Assembly: GCF_002153655.1 (NCBI RefSeq)
Contig: NZ_JOPJ01000006.1
Coordinates: forward strand, 124,001 to 188,000
DNA: 64,000 nucleotides
DNA from: Acetobacter okinawensis
GTDB lineage: Bacteria > Pseudomonadota > Alphaproteobacteria > Acetobacterales > Acetobacteraceae
Reading direction: 5' to 3'
Position numbers and translations under genes: made by a program
The notes under the pieces: model-generated
Database searches by the model: none
The model's input: the letters and a program-made list of their open reading frames with translations, nothing else
What the model was told of the DNA's origin: nothing
Shown here: one piece after another, positions 16,968-25,929 of the stretch
Position numbering within the stretch: position 1 is the stretch's first letter
How the letters are laid out: each line of letters begins with the position of its first letter

Positions 16968-19900
16968 GGCACAGCTTGCCCGTTAGGGGGCGAGCCTGTG
17001 CTGGCATGGCGTAACCTGCTCCATTTTTGCGCCCATGTATCCAGTGTCAGGTAAATGACCGGGGTTGTAAACAGCGTCAGCAACTGGGAGAGGGCAAGCC
17101 CGCCAATAATGGCCAGCCCCAGCGGGTAGCGCAGTTCGGAGCCTGTTCCGTGCGAGAGCACCATGGGCACAGCCCCCAGCATGGCGGCAAGCGTGGTCAT
17201 GAGAATGGGCCGAAACCGCAATGTGGCCGCCGTGCGGATGGAGCGCAGGCTGTCCATCCCATGTTCGCGCTCCGCCTCCAGTGCGAAGTCGATCATCATA
17301 ATGGCGTTTTTCTTGACAATGCCAATCAGCAGCACAATGCCGATAATCCCCATGATGTCCAGATTAACGCCCGCCACCATCAGGGTCAGCAGCGCGCCAA
17401 TAGCGGCTGATGGCAAGGTGGAGAGAATGGTCACAGGGTGGATGAAGCTCTCATACAGGATGCCCAGCACAATATAGACGGCAATAATGGCCGCAGCGAC
17501 CAGAAACAGCTCATTGCTGAGCGAGCCCTCGAATGCTGCGGCTGTCCCCTGAAACGAGGTCTGGAACGCGGAGGGGAGGTGAATGTCCTGTTCCGCACGG
17601 CGGATGGCGGCCGTGGCATCCCCCAGCGCGTAGCCCGGAGCAAGGTTGAAGGAAATGGTCGTAGCCGGGAACTGGCCAAAATGGGTCAGCAGCAGGGGGG
17701 CTGTCTCCTGCGTGACTTTGGTCACGGCGGGCAGTGGCACCAGCCCGGAGGTGGGCGAGCGTGTGGGGCCGGACGTGCTCTCCCCCGCATTACCGCTGAT
17801 GCCGGGCAGGTAAAGCTGGTTGAGCGAAGACAGGTTGGACTGAAAGCGCGGATCAGCCTCCAGAATAACGCGGTACTGGTTGGACTGCGTATAGATGGTG
17901 GAAATCTGGCGCTGGCCAAAGCTGTCATACAGCACGTTATCCACCGTCTGGGGCGTGACCGAGTAGCGTGCCCCTGTGGCGCGGTCGAGAGTTACGCGTG
18001 CGACCAGCCCTTCGGCCTGAAGGTCTGATGTCACATCGGCCAGAGCGGACTCACGCTGCAAGCGCTCGATCAGCTTGGGAACCCAGACCTTGAAGGCGTT
18101 ATAATCCGGGTTTTCCAGCAAAAACTGGTATTGCGTTGCAGAGACCGTGGTGTCGAGCGAGAGGTCCTGCACAGGCTGGAGGTAGAGCTTTATGCCTGTA
18201 ACCTGCGCGGTCTCCTGCTCCAGTCGTGCGGCAATTTCGGTAGCGGAGGAGGAGCGGCTGTCATGCTCCTTGAGGTTGATAAGGAAGCGGCCCTGATTGA
18301 GCGTTGCATTCTGCCCATCCACCCCAACAAAGGAGGAGAGGGAGGCCACATCCGGGTCCTTGAGAATAACACTGGCCAGTTCCTGCTGATGCACCTTCAT
18401 GCTCTCGAACGAGATTGACTGCGCGGCAACGGAAATACCCTGAATAACTCCCGTATCCTGCACGGGGAAAAACCCTTTGGGAATATACCAGCCCAGAACG
18501 CCGGTGAGCACCAGCGTGCCAACAGCAACGCCCAGAGTGAGCTTGCGCCATTGCAGTACCACATCAAGCATGCGGTCGTAGGCGGCAATCAACCGCTCGG
18601 TTGCGGTTTCCATCCGGGCAGACCAGCGCAGGAACGGTGTTGCCGCAGCCCCTGCGTCATGCGGGCGTTCGGAGAGAATACGCGCACACATCATGGGCAC
18701 GAGTGTCAGGGACACTACGGCAGACAGGATAATGGTGGACGCCAGCGTTAGTGCGAACTCATGGAACAGCCGCCCCACCACATCGCTCATGAACAAAAGC
18801 GGGATCAGCACCGCAATGAGCGATATGGTCAGGGAGATAATGGTAAAGCCAATTTCCCCCGCACCTTTGAGCGCAGCACTCATGCGGTCCTCGCCCGCTT
18901 CCACATAGCGCGAGATGTTCTCGATCATCACAATGGCATCGTCCACCACAAAGCCGGTGGCGATGGTCAGAGCCATGAGCGACAGATTGTCGAGCGAGAA
19001 GTCCAGCAGATACATGATGGCCAGCGTGCCGATAATAGAGAGCGGTACGGACAGGCTGGGAATAATGGTTGCGGGGATATTGCGCAGGAATACAAAAATA
19101 ACAGCCACAACCAGCACAAGCGCAAGGAACAGTTCGAACTGCACATCCGCCACGGAGGAGCGTATGGTTGTTGTGCGATCAGTCAGGGGGACAATGTCAA
19201 TGCCCGGTGGCAGGGTCTGGCGCAGGGTGGGCAGGGTGGCCTTAACATTGTCCACCACGGCAATAACATTGGCACCGGGCTGGCGCTGCACGTTCATGAT
19301 CAGGGCCGGGGTCTGGTTGGACCATGCGGCAAGCTGGGTGTTTTCCGGGCCGATCACCACGCTGGCCACGTCACGTATGCGCACGGGGCCGCTGCTCTGG
19401 TAGGCAATAACCTGATTAAGCAGCATTTCGGGGCTGGTAATCTGGCCATCTACCCGCAGCGTAGCCGAGCGTTGCGCACCGTCAAACGTACCCGTGGGGG
19501 AGTTGACGTTGACATTGCCAATTGTGGTGCGCAGCGTATCAAGGTCAATGCCGTAGGATGTCAGTTTGGGAACATTGACCCGTACCCGGTAGGCCTTGCG
19601 GTTCCCGCCCGAGAGCGTGACTAGCCCTACGCCCGAAATCTGGCTGATTTTTTGGGCAAGCCTTGTATCCACATAATCTTCCACCTCCGGTAGGGGGATG
19701 GTGGCGGAGGTAATACCCAGCGTCAGCACGGGGGTGTCTGCCGGGTTGACCTTGGCATAAACCGGGGGGGCAGGCAGGTCGGTCGGGAGTAGGGAGTTGG
19801 CCTGATTGATGGCCGCCTGCACCTCCTGCTCCGCCACGTCCATGGACATGGACAGGTCAAACCGCAAGGTAATGACCGATGCCCCGCCAGAGGAGCGGGA

Positions 19901-20143
19901 TGTCATCTGGTCCAGACCGGGCATCTGCCCCAACTGGGTTTCCAGCGGTGCGGTGACCGAGGTCGCCATTACATCCGGGCCGGCACCGGGGTAGAATGTT
20001 TCCACCGTAATGGTGGGGTAATCAACCTGCGGCAGGGCCGAAATGGGCAGAAAATGGTAGCCCAGCAACCCGGCCATAAAAATGGCCAGCATCAACAGCG
20101 TGGTTGCAACGGGCCTGCGGATGAAAATGGCAGATGGGTTCAC
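16964..20143 (-). CDS. RND multidrug efflux transporter, MdtB-like
   Basis: A 1059-residue RND subunit starting [20 protein letters not shown] and continuing [15 protein letters not shown], the signature of the MdtB/MdtC group. The helix-4 proton-relay motif is [14 protein letters not shown]. In E. coli MdtB and MdtC assemble 2:1 with MdtA and TolC and export bile salts and novobiocin; substrates here are unknown. Both ends overlap neighbouring genes by four bases, so the operon is tightly coupled. Confidence 0.93.
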   Translation of the reverse strand: MNPSAIFIRRPVATTLLMLAIFMAGLLGYHFLPISALPQVDYPTITVETFYPGAGPDVMATSVTAPLETQLGQMPGLDQMTSRSSGGASVITLRFDLSMSMDVAEQEVQAAINQANSLLPTDLPAPPVYAKVNPADTPVLTLGITSATIPLPEVEDYVDTRLAQKISQISGVGLVTLSGGNRKAYRVRVNVPKLTSYGIDLDTLRTTIGNVNVNSPTGTFDGAQRSATLRVDGQITSPEMLLNQVIAYQSSGPVRIRDVASVVIGPENTQLAAWSNQTPALIMNVQRQPGANVIAVVDNVKATLPTLRQTLPPGIDIVPLTDRTTTIRSSVADVQFELFLALVLVVAVIFVFLRNIPATIIPSLSVPLSIIGTLAIMYLLDFSLDNLSLMALTIATGFVVDDAIVMIENISRYVEAGEDRMSAALKGAGEIGFTIISLTISLIAVLIPLLFMSDVVGRLFHEFALTLASTIILSAVVSLTLVPMMCARILSERPHDAGAAATPFLRWSARMETATERLIAAYDRMLDVVLQWRKLTLGVAVGTLVLTGVLGWYIPKGFFPVQDTGVIQGISVAAQSISFESMKVHQQELASVILKDPDVASLSSFVGVDGQNATLNQGRFLINLKEHDSRSSSATEIAARLEQETAQVTGIKLYLQPVQDLSLDTTVSATQYQFLLENPDYNAFKVWVPKLIERLQRESALADVTSDLQAEGLVARVTLDRATGARYSVTPQTVDNVLYDSFGQRQISTIYTQSNQYRVILEADPRFQSNLSSLNQLYLPGISGNAGESTSGPTRSPTSGLVPLPAVTKVTQETAPLLLTHFGQFPATTISFNLAPGYALGDATAAIRRAEQDIHLPSAFQTSFQGTAAAFEGSLSNELFLVAAAIIAVYIVLGILYESFIHPVTILSTLPSAAIGALLTLMVAGVNLDIMGIIGIVLLIGIVKKNAIMMIDFALEAEREHGMDSLRSIRTAATLRFRPILMTTLAAMLGAVPMVLSHGTGSELRYPLGLAIIGGLALSQLLTLFTTPVIYLTLDTWAQKWSRLRHASTGSPPNGQAVP

Positions 20144-21348
20144 GGTGCGGCATGGTCCGGTGTGTGGGAGGAGGCCGCAGCGGGGATACTGACCTTGATG
20201 CCAGCCCGCAAATGGTCTGTGCCGTCAGTCACCACCCGGTCACCCTCTTTTAACCCGGAGGTGACAACGCTGAGCGTACCGTTGGAAATACCCGTGGTGA
20301 CGGGCTGCACGCTCACTGTGTCATCATCCTTCACAACATAGACAAACAGGCCGGAGGGGCCGGTCTGCACCGCCGTTGTGGGCAGGAGCAGCACGTGGTC
20401 CAGTGTTTTGACCAGCAGGCGCGCATTGACAAACTGGTTGGGGAAGAGGTGTTCGTCCTCATTGGTAAAAATGGCGCGCAGGCGCACGGTACCGGTGGCT
20501 GTGTCTATCTGGCTATCCAGCGCGCTGACCGTGCCATCCGCGATTTTTTGTGTGTTGGAACTGTTCCATGCCGAAACAGACAGCGCTTTATGGGCCTGCA
20601 ACTGTGAGAACACTTCTGGCAGTTGGTCCTGCGGCAGTGTGAAAATGACCGAGATCGGCTGCATCTGGGTCAATATTGCCAATCCGCCGGACTGGCCTGC
20701 GCTAACATAGTTGCCCTGATCGACGGCGCGGATACCAATGCGCCCATCCACAGGGGCAATGATGTGGCAGTAAATCAGTTGCAGCTTCTGGTTATCCACC
20801 AGTGCCTGATCGGCCTTGACCGTGCCTTCCAGCTGCTGGACCGTAAATTGCTGGTCGCGGGCAGTTTTGGCGTCAATACTGTCCTGTTTTATCAGGCGCT
20901 GGTAACGCCCGTTGTCCACGCGGGCCTGCTCAAGCTGGGCCTTGGCCTGCGCAAGCTGGCCTTCGTACTGTTCCAGTTGTACCTGGTAGGGGCGGGGGTC
21001 GATCAGGGCGAGCAGGTCGCCTTTGTGCACATGCTGCCCTTCCGTAAACAGCACCTGCGCCAGATAACCTTCCACGCGTGTCTGCACGGTTACGTTGGTA
21101 ATGGGCACAACCGTACCCAGCTCAGTCAGTTCCACGGGCATGTTGCCTGCATGGACTGTCTGCACGGCTACGGGCTGATTCTGGTTGGAATCAGCAGCAC
21201 TGTGGTGCGTTTTGTGGCTTGCGTGCGGGCGCAGAAAAGCAAAGCCCAGAATACAGGCCGCGACCAGTGCACCCCCCGTCAGGAGCAGGCGTTTTCTGGA
21301 AGAACGCGGTTTGGAAGGGGCGGTCGAGGGCGGAGAATTATCGTCCAT
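20140..21348 (-). CDS. RND periplasmic adaptor subunit, MdtA/HlyD family
   Basis: A 402-residue membrane-fusion protein: a single N-terminal helix (about residues 22-40, [19 protein letters not shown]), the lipoyl half-motif [20 protein letters not shown] followed by [16 protein letters not shown], an alpha-hairpin, then the second lipoyl half [19 protein letters not shown], a beta barrel and a membrane-proximal domain. It is the first gene of the four-gene pump operon (adaptor, RND, RND, channel). The 180-base region upstream separates it from an MFS gene on the same strand. Confidence 0.93.
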   Translation of the reverse strand: MDDNSPPSTAPSKPRSSRKRLLLTGGALVAACILGFAFLRPHASHKTHHSAADSNQNQPVAVQTVHAGNMPVELTELGTVVPITNVTVQTRVEGYLAQVLFTEGQHVHKGDLLALIDPRPYQVQLEQYEGQLAQAKAQLEQARVDNGRYQRLIKQDSIDAKTARDQQFTVQQLEGTVKADQALVDNQKLQLIYCHIIAPVDGRIGIRAVDQGNYVSAGQSGGLAILTQMQPISVIFTLPQDQLPEVFSQLQAHKALSVSAWNSSNTQKIADGTVSALDSQIDTATGTVRLRAIFTNEDEHLFPNQFVNARLLVKTLDHVLLLPTTAVQTGPSGLFVYVVKDDDTVSVQPVTTGISNGTLSVVTSGLKEGDRVVTDGTDHLRAGIKVSIPAAASSHTPDHAAP

Positions 21349-21434
21349 GAGGTGCGCTGTTCGTTAACCTAAGTTGCGTCAGAAAATGCAGGGGAACGCT
21401 GTGCATAGGGGCACCCTGTTTTGTGGGAACCAAC

Positions 21435-21454
21435 TGTGCGGAACTCTGCGCACA
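21435..21454. promoter_or_regulatory. Inverted repeat upstream of the RND operon
   Basis: TGTGCG-N8-CGCACA lies in the 180-base gap before the adaptor gene, about 90 bases upstream of its start. The spacing and symmetry would suit a dimeric repressor. The gap is AT-rich around 21481-21510 and probably contains the operon promoter, but I cannot pick out a convincing -35/-10 pair. Confidence 0.35.
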
Positions 21455-21528
21455 AGTGCAAGCCTCCTCATCGGAGCCGTGTATAAAATAACATTTCTTC
21501 ATGTAATCTGTGCGTTAAATCCGCGCAG

Positions 21529-22923
21529 TTAGCGGTGGTTCCCGCTCATGTTGGCCCCGGCTGAAGGCGAAAGTGTGGCGCATAGGGGAACAGCAAGCAG
21601 GGAGATAACGCCGGTCACAACAAACCCCAGTGCAAAATCTGTCATGTTTGCAGGGGTGTTGTGGTGCAGCTTGCTCAAAAGCGTCAGTGTGCCTGCGGCG
21701 ATGCAGATACCGGCAGAGAGCATGATCTGCTGCATGGTGGAGTACAGGCTGGTGGCCGCACTCATCCTGTCCGCAGGAATATCGGCATAAGCCACTGTGT
21801 TATAGGCCGAAAACTGGAGTGACTGCGCAGCCCCCGCCAGTGTGAGTACAAGAGAGAGCAGCCAGAGCGGGTAGGTGGGGCGGAAGGCCGCGATCATGGC
21901 AAAAACCAGTGCGGCGGAGGAGCCGTTGGCCATAAGAATGGTGCGGAAGCCCCAGCGTTTGAGCAGCGCTGGCACAAAGGGGCGCATGGCAATGGCCCCA
22001 AGGGGGGCGACAAATGTGACAAGCCCGCTCTGCGCCGCGCTCAGCCCCGCCCCGATCTGGAGAAATGAGGGGAGCAGAAAAGGCAGCGAACCCACGGCAA
22101 TGCGCGATGCAGCGCCCCCAAACACGGAGATGCGGAAGGTTTGAAAGCGCATTAACCGCAGGTCCAGCAGAGGGAAGGGGGTGCGCCCCGCGTGGTAGGC
22201 ATACATCCCGAGCAGGACCAGCCCCACGCCCAGAAAGCTCGCAACCAGAGCGGGCGAGCCCGTACCATGGCTGAACAGTTCGGCAAAAATGGACAGGACT
22301 GCCAGCCCGCCCCCGGCCAGCAGAAGGCCCTTGAGGTCAAACGGCGGGGGGCTTGGCTCGCGCACTTCGGGGATAAAACGATAGGTCAGGAACAGCCCGA
22401 GCAGGCCCACGGGGATATTGAGGTAGAAGTTCCACCGCCATGTCAGCCATGTGGTGATGTACCCCCCCACCACAGGCCCCAGCAGCGGGCCAAGGGTTGC
22501 TGGCAGCATCATCCACGTCATGGTGCGGACAAGCTGGTCTGTGGGGGTGCTGCGGATAACCGCAAGGCGGCCTACGGGCACCATGAGTGCCCCCCCAATG
22601 CCCTGAATTGTGCGCATGATGGCAAGGAACAGCAGGGAGTGTGCGGTGCCGCAGAAAATGGAGCTGCCCACAAAAATGCAGATCGCCAGCATAAGCAGCG
22701 TACGGCTGCCCAGACGGTCCGCCAGTGCGCCCGATGCGGGAATGAAAATGGCCAGCCCGATAATGTAGGATGTCAGGGCAACGGATGTGGCGACCGTATC
22801 CACGTGCAGGCTGTGGGCAATGGCTGGCAGAGCGGTTGCCAGAATGGTGCCATCAAGCTGCTCCATAAAAAACATGGAACCAACAATGAGTGCGGTCAGT
22901 TGTGTGGAGGTCGGAGAAGGCAT
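21529..22923 (-). CDS. MFS transporter, DHA2 (EmrB/QacA-like) family
   Basis: A 464-residue proton-driven exporter. It starts SPTSTQLTALIVGSMFFMEQ with the DGTILATALPAIA segment (motif D1 of DHA2 proteins) and has loop motif A GALADRLGSRTLL; the hydrophobic pattern suits 14 helices. No adaptor gene accompanies it, so it probably acts alone in the inner membrane. It lies upstream of and in the same direction as the RND operon, and is divergent from the CsbD-like gene at 23036. Confidence 0.88.
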   Translation of the reverse strand: MPSPTSTQLTALIVGSMFFMEQLDGTILATALPAIAHSLHVDTVATSVALTSYIIGLAIFIPASGALADRLGSRTLLMLAICIFVGSSIFCGTAHSLLFLAIMRTIQGIGGALMVPVGRLAVIRSTPTDQLVRTMTWMMLPATLGPLLGPVVGGYITTWLTWRWNFYLNIPVGLLGLFLTYRFIPEVREPSPPPFDLKGLLLAGGGLAVLSIFAELFSHGTGSPALVASFLGVGLVLLGMYAYHAGRTPFPLLDLRLMRFQTFRISVFGGAASRIAVGSLPFLLPSFLQIGAGLSAAQSGLVTFVAPLGAIAMRPFVPALLKRWGFRTILMANGSSAALVFAMIAAFRPTYPLWLLSLVLTLAGAAQSLQFSAYNTVAYADIPADRMSAATSLYSTMQQIMLSAGICIAAGTLTLLSKLHHNTPANMTDFALGFVVTGVISLLAVPLCATLSPSAGANMSGNHR

Positions 22924-23035
22924 GCCTAGTCAGAGACGCGTTTTTGCGGTCTGATGCAACAGGCGATCGTGCAGATCTCCGGTCGCTCTCATGCGCGGAC
23001 CGTTACAAAACGGTTCAGAAAAGGAGAAAGTCGTC

Positions 23036-23341
23036 ATGGCTAAAGATAAAATCGACACTATCGAAAACAAGATTGAAGCCAAAGTCAGGGACGTTCAGGG
23101 ACATGTCAAGGATGCCGCTGGCGGTCTGACGGGTGACATCGGCCTTCAGCTTGACGGAAAGTTCGATCAGTTCGCAGGGCATGCGCAGGAAGATTTTGCC
23201 GACCTGTATGAGGAAGGTGAAAGCGCTGTAGAAAAAGCAGTGACCTTTGTGCGTGATAAGCCTTTGCTTTCATTGGGAATTGTTTCGGTTGTGGGGGTGC
23301 TCCTCGGCTGGCTTTTCTTCCCCCGTCGTAGCCGTTCCTGA
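23036..23341 (+). CDS. CsbD-like domain with C-terminal membrane anchor
   Basis: A 101-residue protein. Residues about 10-55 follow the CsbD pattern (KIEAKVRDVQG, then GGLTGDIGLQLDGKFDQFAG), a small stress-protein domain. The C-terminus adds one hydrophobic helix (DKPLLSLGIVSVVGVLLGW) ending PRRSRS, as in ElaB/YqjD proteins. AAGGAGAAAG precedes the ATG at 23036, so the in-frame opening at 22991 is rejected. A small inverted repeat ACCGTT-N4-AACGGT (22999-23014) lies just upstream of the ribosome binding site. Confidence 0.7.
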   Translation: MAKDKIDTIENKIEAKVRDVQGHVKDAAGGLTGDIGLQLDGKFDQFAGHAQEDFADLYEEGESAVEKAVTFVRDKPLLSLGIVSVVGVLLGWLFFPRRSRS

Positions 23342-23357
23342 AAAATCATTTGACCGG

Positions 23358-23460
23358 GACTCTTGCGCACCCGGGTAAAAAAATGCTTCTCCTTCCCTAC
23401 GGAGTCGCAATTGCTGCGACTCGGTAATTTTAACCGAGTCGTTTCAAGCGGCAGGGAAGG
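23358..23460 (+). promoter_or_regulatory. Leader of rnhB-ccrM with four GANTC sites and competing hairpins
   Basis: CcrM recognition sites (GANTC) lie at 23358-23362, 23402-23406, 23418-23422 and 23436-23440. Two hairpins share one arm: GAGTCGCA (23402-23409) with TGCGACTC (23415-23422), and CGACTCGGT (23417-23425) with ACCGAGTCG (23433-23441). CCTTCCCT (23391-23398) is exactly complementary to AGGGAAGG (23453-23460), the rnhB ribosome binding site. The sites and complementarities are seen directly; methylation or RNA control of rnhB-ccrM is inferred. Confidence 0.55.
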
Positions 23461-23466
23461 GATGCA

Positions 23467-24096
23467 ATGCCGGATTTCAGGCACGAACAACAGCATGGCG
23501 GCCTGGTCGCCGGAGTGGATGAAGTGGGCCGTGGCCCGCTTGCCGGTCCGGTTGTGGCTGCCGCCGTGGTGTTTGCCTGCGGCGTGCCTGCCGACCTTGC
23601 CGCCATTATTGATGATTCCAAAAAATTAAAACCCGCTGTGCGTGAGGCCATAGCCGAGCGCCTGCCCCATGTGCCCGGTGTGGCCATTGGCGTGGGAGCC
23701 GCCTCCACGGCGGAAATTGACCGCATCAACATTTACCATGCGTCACACCTTGCCATGCAGCGCGCGGTGGCGCGTCTGCCGGTCAGGCCGGACCATGTGC
23801 TGGTTGACGGTAACAAAATTCCAGATTTCGGGTGCAGTGCGCAGGCCATTGTTGGTGGGGACGGGATCAGCTTGTCCATTGCCGCGGCCTCCATTATGGC
23901 CAAGGTGGTGCGTGACCGCATTATGGCGCGGCTGGATATGCGCTGGCCCGATTATGGATGGGAAAAAAATGCAGGCTACGGCACGGCGGTGCACCGTCAG
24001 GCCCTGCTGCATGCTGGTGTGACCCCGCACCACAGAAAAACATTCGGCACAGTGCGCCGGCAGATGGAACATTCGAAAACGGAGATGCGGGCATGA
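23467..24096 (+). CDS. rnhB: Ribonuclease HII
   Basis: A 209-residue RNase HII, which removes ribonucleotides and RNA primers from RNA-DNA hybrids. The catalytic motif [15 protein letters not shown] carries D18 and E19; DDSKKLKP, the [20 protein letters not shown] segment and [20 protein letters not shown] complete the fold. AGGGAAGGG precedes the ATG at 23467. The stop overlaps the ccrM start as ATGA, an rnhB-ccrM arrangement common in alphaproteobacteria. Confidence 0.96.
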   Translation: MPDFRHEQQHGGLVAGVDEVGRGPLAGPVVAAAVVFACGVPADLAAIIDDSKKLKPAVREAIAERLPHVPGVAIGVGAASTAEIDRINIYHASHLAMQRAVARLPVRPDHVLVDGNKIPDFGCSAQAIVGGDGISLSIAAASIMAKVVRDRIMARLDMRWPDYGWEKNAGYGTAVHRQALLHAGVTPHHRKTFGTVRRQMEHSKTEMRA

Positions 24097-25196
24097 GCGG
24101 CGCAAAAGCACTTTCCATGGACCTCCCACTGGACCAGATCCTGCGGGGCGAATGTGTGGAGACCATGCGCACCCTGCCTTCGGGCTCTGTGGACTGCATT
24201 TTTGCTGACCCGCCATACAACCTCCAGCTCCGTGGGGAACTCCGCCGCCCAGATGACAGCGTTGTCGATGGCGTGGATGATGACTGGGACAAGTTTTCTG
24301 ACCTGCAGGAATATGACCGCTTCACGCGTGAATGGCTGAGCGAGGCCCGCCGCCTGCTGCACAAGGACGGCACAATCTGGGTTATTGGCTCGTACCATAA
24401 CATTTTCCGCCTTGGCGCCATTTTGCAGGACCTGGGGTTCTGGATTTTGAACGATGTGGTCTGGCGCAAATCCAACCCGATGCCCAACTTCCGTGGGCGG
24501 CGTTTTACCAATGCGCACGAAACGCTCATCTGGGCCGCCCGCAGTCAGGACAGCCGCTACCGCTTCAACTATCAGGCCATGAAGGCGCTGAATGATGATG
24601 TGCAGATGCGCTCGGACTGGTACCTGCCGCTGTGCACGGGCAATGAGCGGCTACGTAATGAACATGGGCTGAAGCTCCACCCCACCCAAAAGCCCGAGAG
24701 CCTGCTCCACCGTGTGCTGCTGGCCTCCACCACGGTGAATGACGTGGTACTGGACCCGTTCTCCGGTTCGGGGACAACAGCAGCCATGGCCCGCCGTCTG
24801 CGCCGCCACTTTGTGGGCATTGAGCGCCACCCGGACTACGTGGAGGCCGCCATGGCCCGCGTTGCGCGTGAAGTGCCGCTTGATGATGACGCCATACAGA
24901 CAACGCAGGACAAGCGCGAAGCCCCCAAACTTCCCTTTGGCAGTCTGGTTGAGCAGGGTACGCTTGTGGCTGGTACGGTCCTGAGTGATAAAAAACAGCG
25001 GATTCAGGCAACTGTTGCAGCCGATGGTACACTGGTCAGTGGCGCCAAGCGTGGTTCAATCCACAAAATGGGTGCCATGTTGACCAATGCCCCTTCATGC
25101 AATGGCTGGACATTCTGGCACTTTGAGCGCGAAGGGGTTTTGTTGCCGCTTGATGTGCTGCGGCAGGAAAGTCTGGCGGCAACTGCCAGCCAGTAA
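24093..25196 (+). CDS. ccrM: Cell-cycle DNA methyltransferase CcrM (GANTC adenine-N6)
   Basis: A 367-residue beta-class N6-adenine methyltransferase. The catalytic DPPY is at residues 39-42 ([10 protein letters not shown]) and the SAM-binding FSGSGTT at 223-229, in the order typical of beta-class enzymes. The C-terminal CcrM-specific domain is intact, with [19 protein letters not shown]. In Caulobacter CcrM methylates GANTC at the end of replication and links transcription to the cell cycle. The start at 24093 gives ATGA overlap with rnhB; the open frame upstream to 23958 is a shadow of rnhB. Confidence 0.95.
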   Translation: MSGAKALSMDLPLDQILRGECVETMRTLPSGSVDCIFADPPYNLQLRGELRRPDDSVVDGVDDDWDKFSDLQEYDRFTREWLSEARRLLHKDGTIWVIGSYHNIFRLGAILQDLGFWILNDVVWRKSNPMPNFRGRRFTNAHETLIWAARSQDSRYRFNYQAMKALNDDVQMRSDWYLPLCTGNERLRNEHGLKLHPTQKPESLLHRVLLASTTVNDVVLDPFSGSGTTAAMARRLRRHFVGIERHPDYVEAAMARVAREVPLDDDAIQTTQDKREAPKLPFGSLVEQGTLVAGTVLSDKKQRIQATVAADGTLVSGAKRGSIHKMGAMLTNAPSCNGWTFWHFEREGVLLPLDVLRQESLAATASQ

Positions 25197-25223
25197 GGTA
25201 TTATAAAACAGATCAGACGATTG

Positions 25224-25245
25224 AACGGGGGCGTATGCCCCCGTT
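25224..25245. terminator. Hairpin between convergent ccrM and ankyrin genes
   Basis: AACGGGGGC (25224-25232) and GCCCCCGTT (25237-25245) form a 9-base perfect stem with a GTAT loop. T tracts are short (GTTGT), but the position between converging genes supports a bidirectional terminator. Confidence 0.75.
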
Positions 25246-25267
25246 GTTGTATCTGGCGTAAAGCGCC

Positions 25268-25861
25268 TTAGCTGCCGCCAAAACCCAGAAAGCCGATGGA
25301 AGGCTGCGCGGCACCACCCGTGCGGTCATAGCGCGGGTCATTTGCCTTGCTTTTTGTGTCGTCCTCAATATCCACGCTGCCGCTGCTGACGTGCAGGCCA
25401 GAGGTGCTGACAGTGCCCACGCTGTCATTGCCCGGTGTGTTGCTGGAGTTGCGCAGGGACAAAAGCAGGAAGGTAATGGGGTTGCGGTTCAGGTCGATGG
25501 ACATGTCCAGTGGGGTCTGGCCCAGAATGTTGTGCCCGTTCAGGTCCGCACCACGGTTGATGGCATCACGCGCGGAGGAGACACTCCCCCGGTTGATGGC
25601 CTCAAACAGTGCAACCGTAGGCTCAATATCCTTGTTGGGGTGCCCGCCACCTTCACCTGCTTCATCATCCCCACCTTCCGCACCGGGAATAGCGGTGGGC
25701 GGGGCTGCGCGCTTGGCGGCCTTGGCGCTCTCCGACTTTTCAGCGGATTCCGATGCGGCGGCCTGATCTTCGGCCTCATCAGCAAAAGCCGGAACCGCCA
25801 CAAGCAGGGTAAGGCTGCTGAAGAGCAGAGCGGATGAAACAAGGCGTGGAAAACGGGTCAT
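25268..25861 (-). CDS. Exported ankyrin-repeat protein
   Basis: A 197-residue protein with an N-terminal signal peptide (hydrophobic LVSSALLFSSLTLLVAVPAF, cleavage expected after AFA). A low-complexity Ala/Glu/Ser/Lys stretch follows, then one or two ankyrin repeats around residues 85-135 (PTVALFEAINRGSVSSARDA, then GADLNGHNILGQTPLDMSID). The C-terminus is Gly/Ser-rich. Function is unknown; the signal peptide suggests the periplasm. It lies downstream of and in the same direction as the MoxR/DUF58 cluster, 68 bases from it. Confidence 0.72.
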   Translation of the reverse strand: MTRFPRLVSSALLFSSLTLLVAVPAFADEAEDQAAASESAEKSESAKAAKRAAPPTAIPGAEGGDDEAGEGGGHPNKDIEPTVALFEAINRGSVSSARDAINRGADLNGHNILGQTPLDMSIDLNRNPITFLLLSLRNSSNTPGNDSVGTVSTSGLHVSSGSVDIEDDTKSKANDPRYDRTGGAAQPSIGFLGFGGS

Positions 25862-25929
25862 TGTCTGTCCATCAATACAGGTAGTCTACAGCCTATCACA
25901 CCCCATGGAAGGGGAAAAGACGGCCCTGC

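Noticed and set aside
23430-23433. CtrA binding site in the ccrM leader
   Set aside because: Only a single TTAA half-site is present; the second half at the required spacing is missing.
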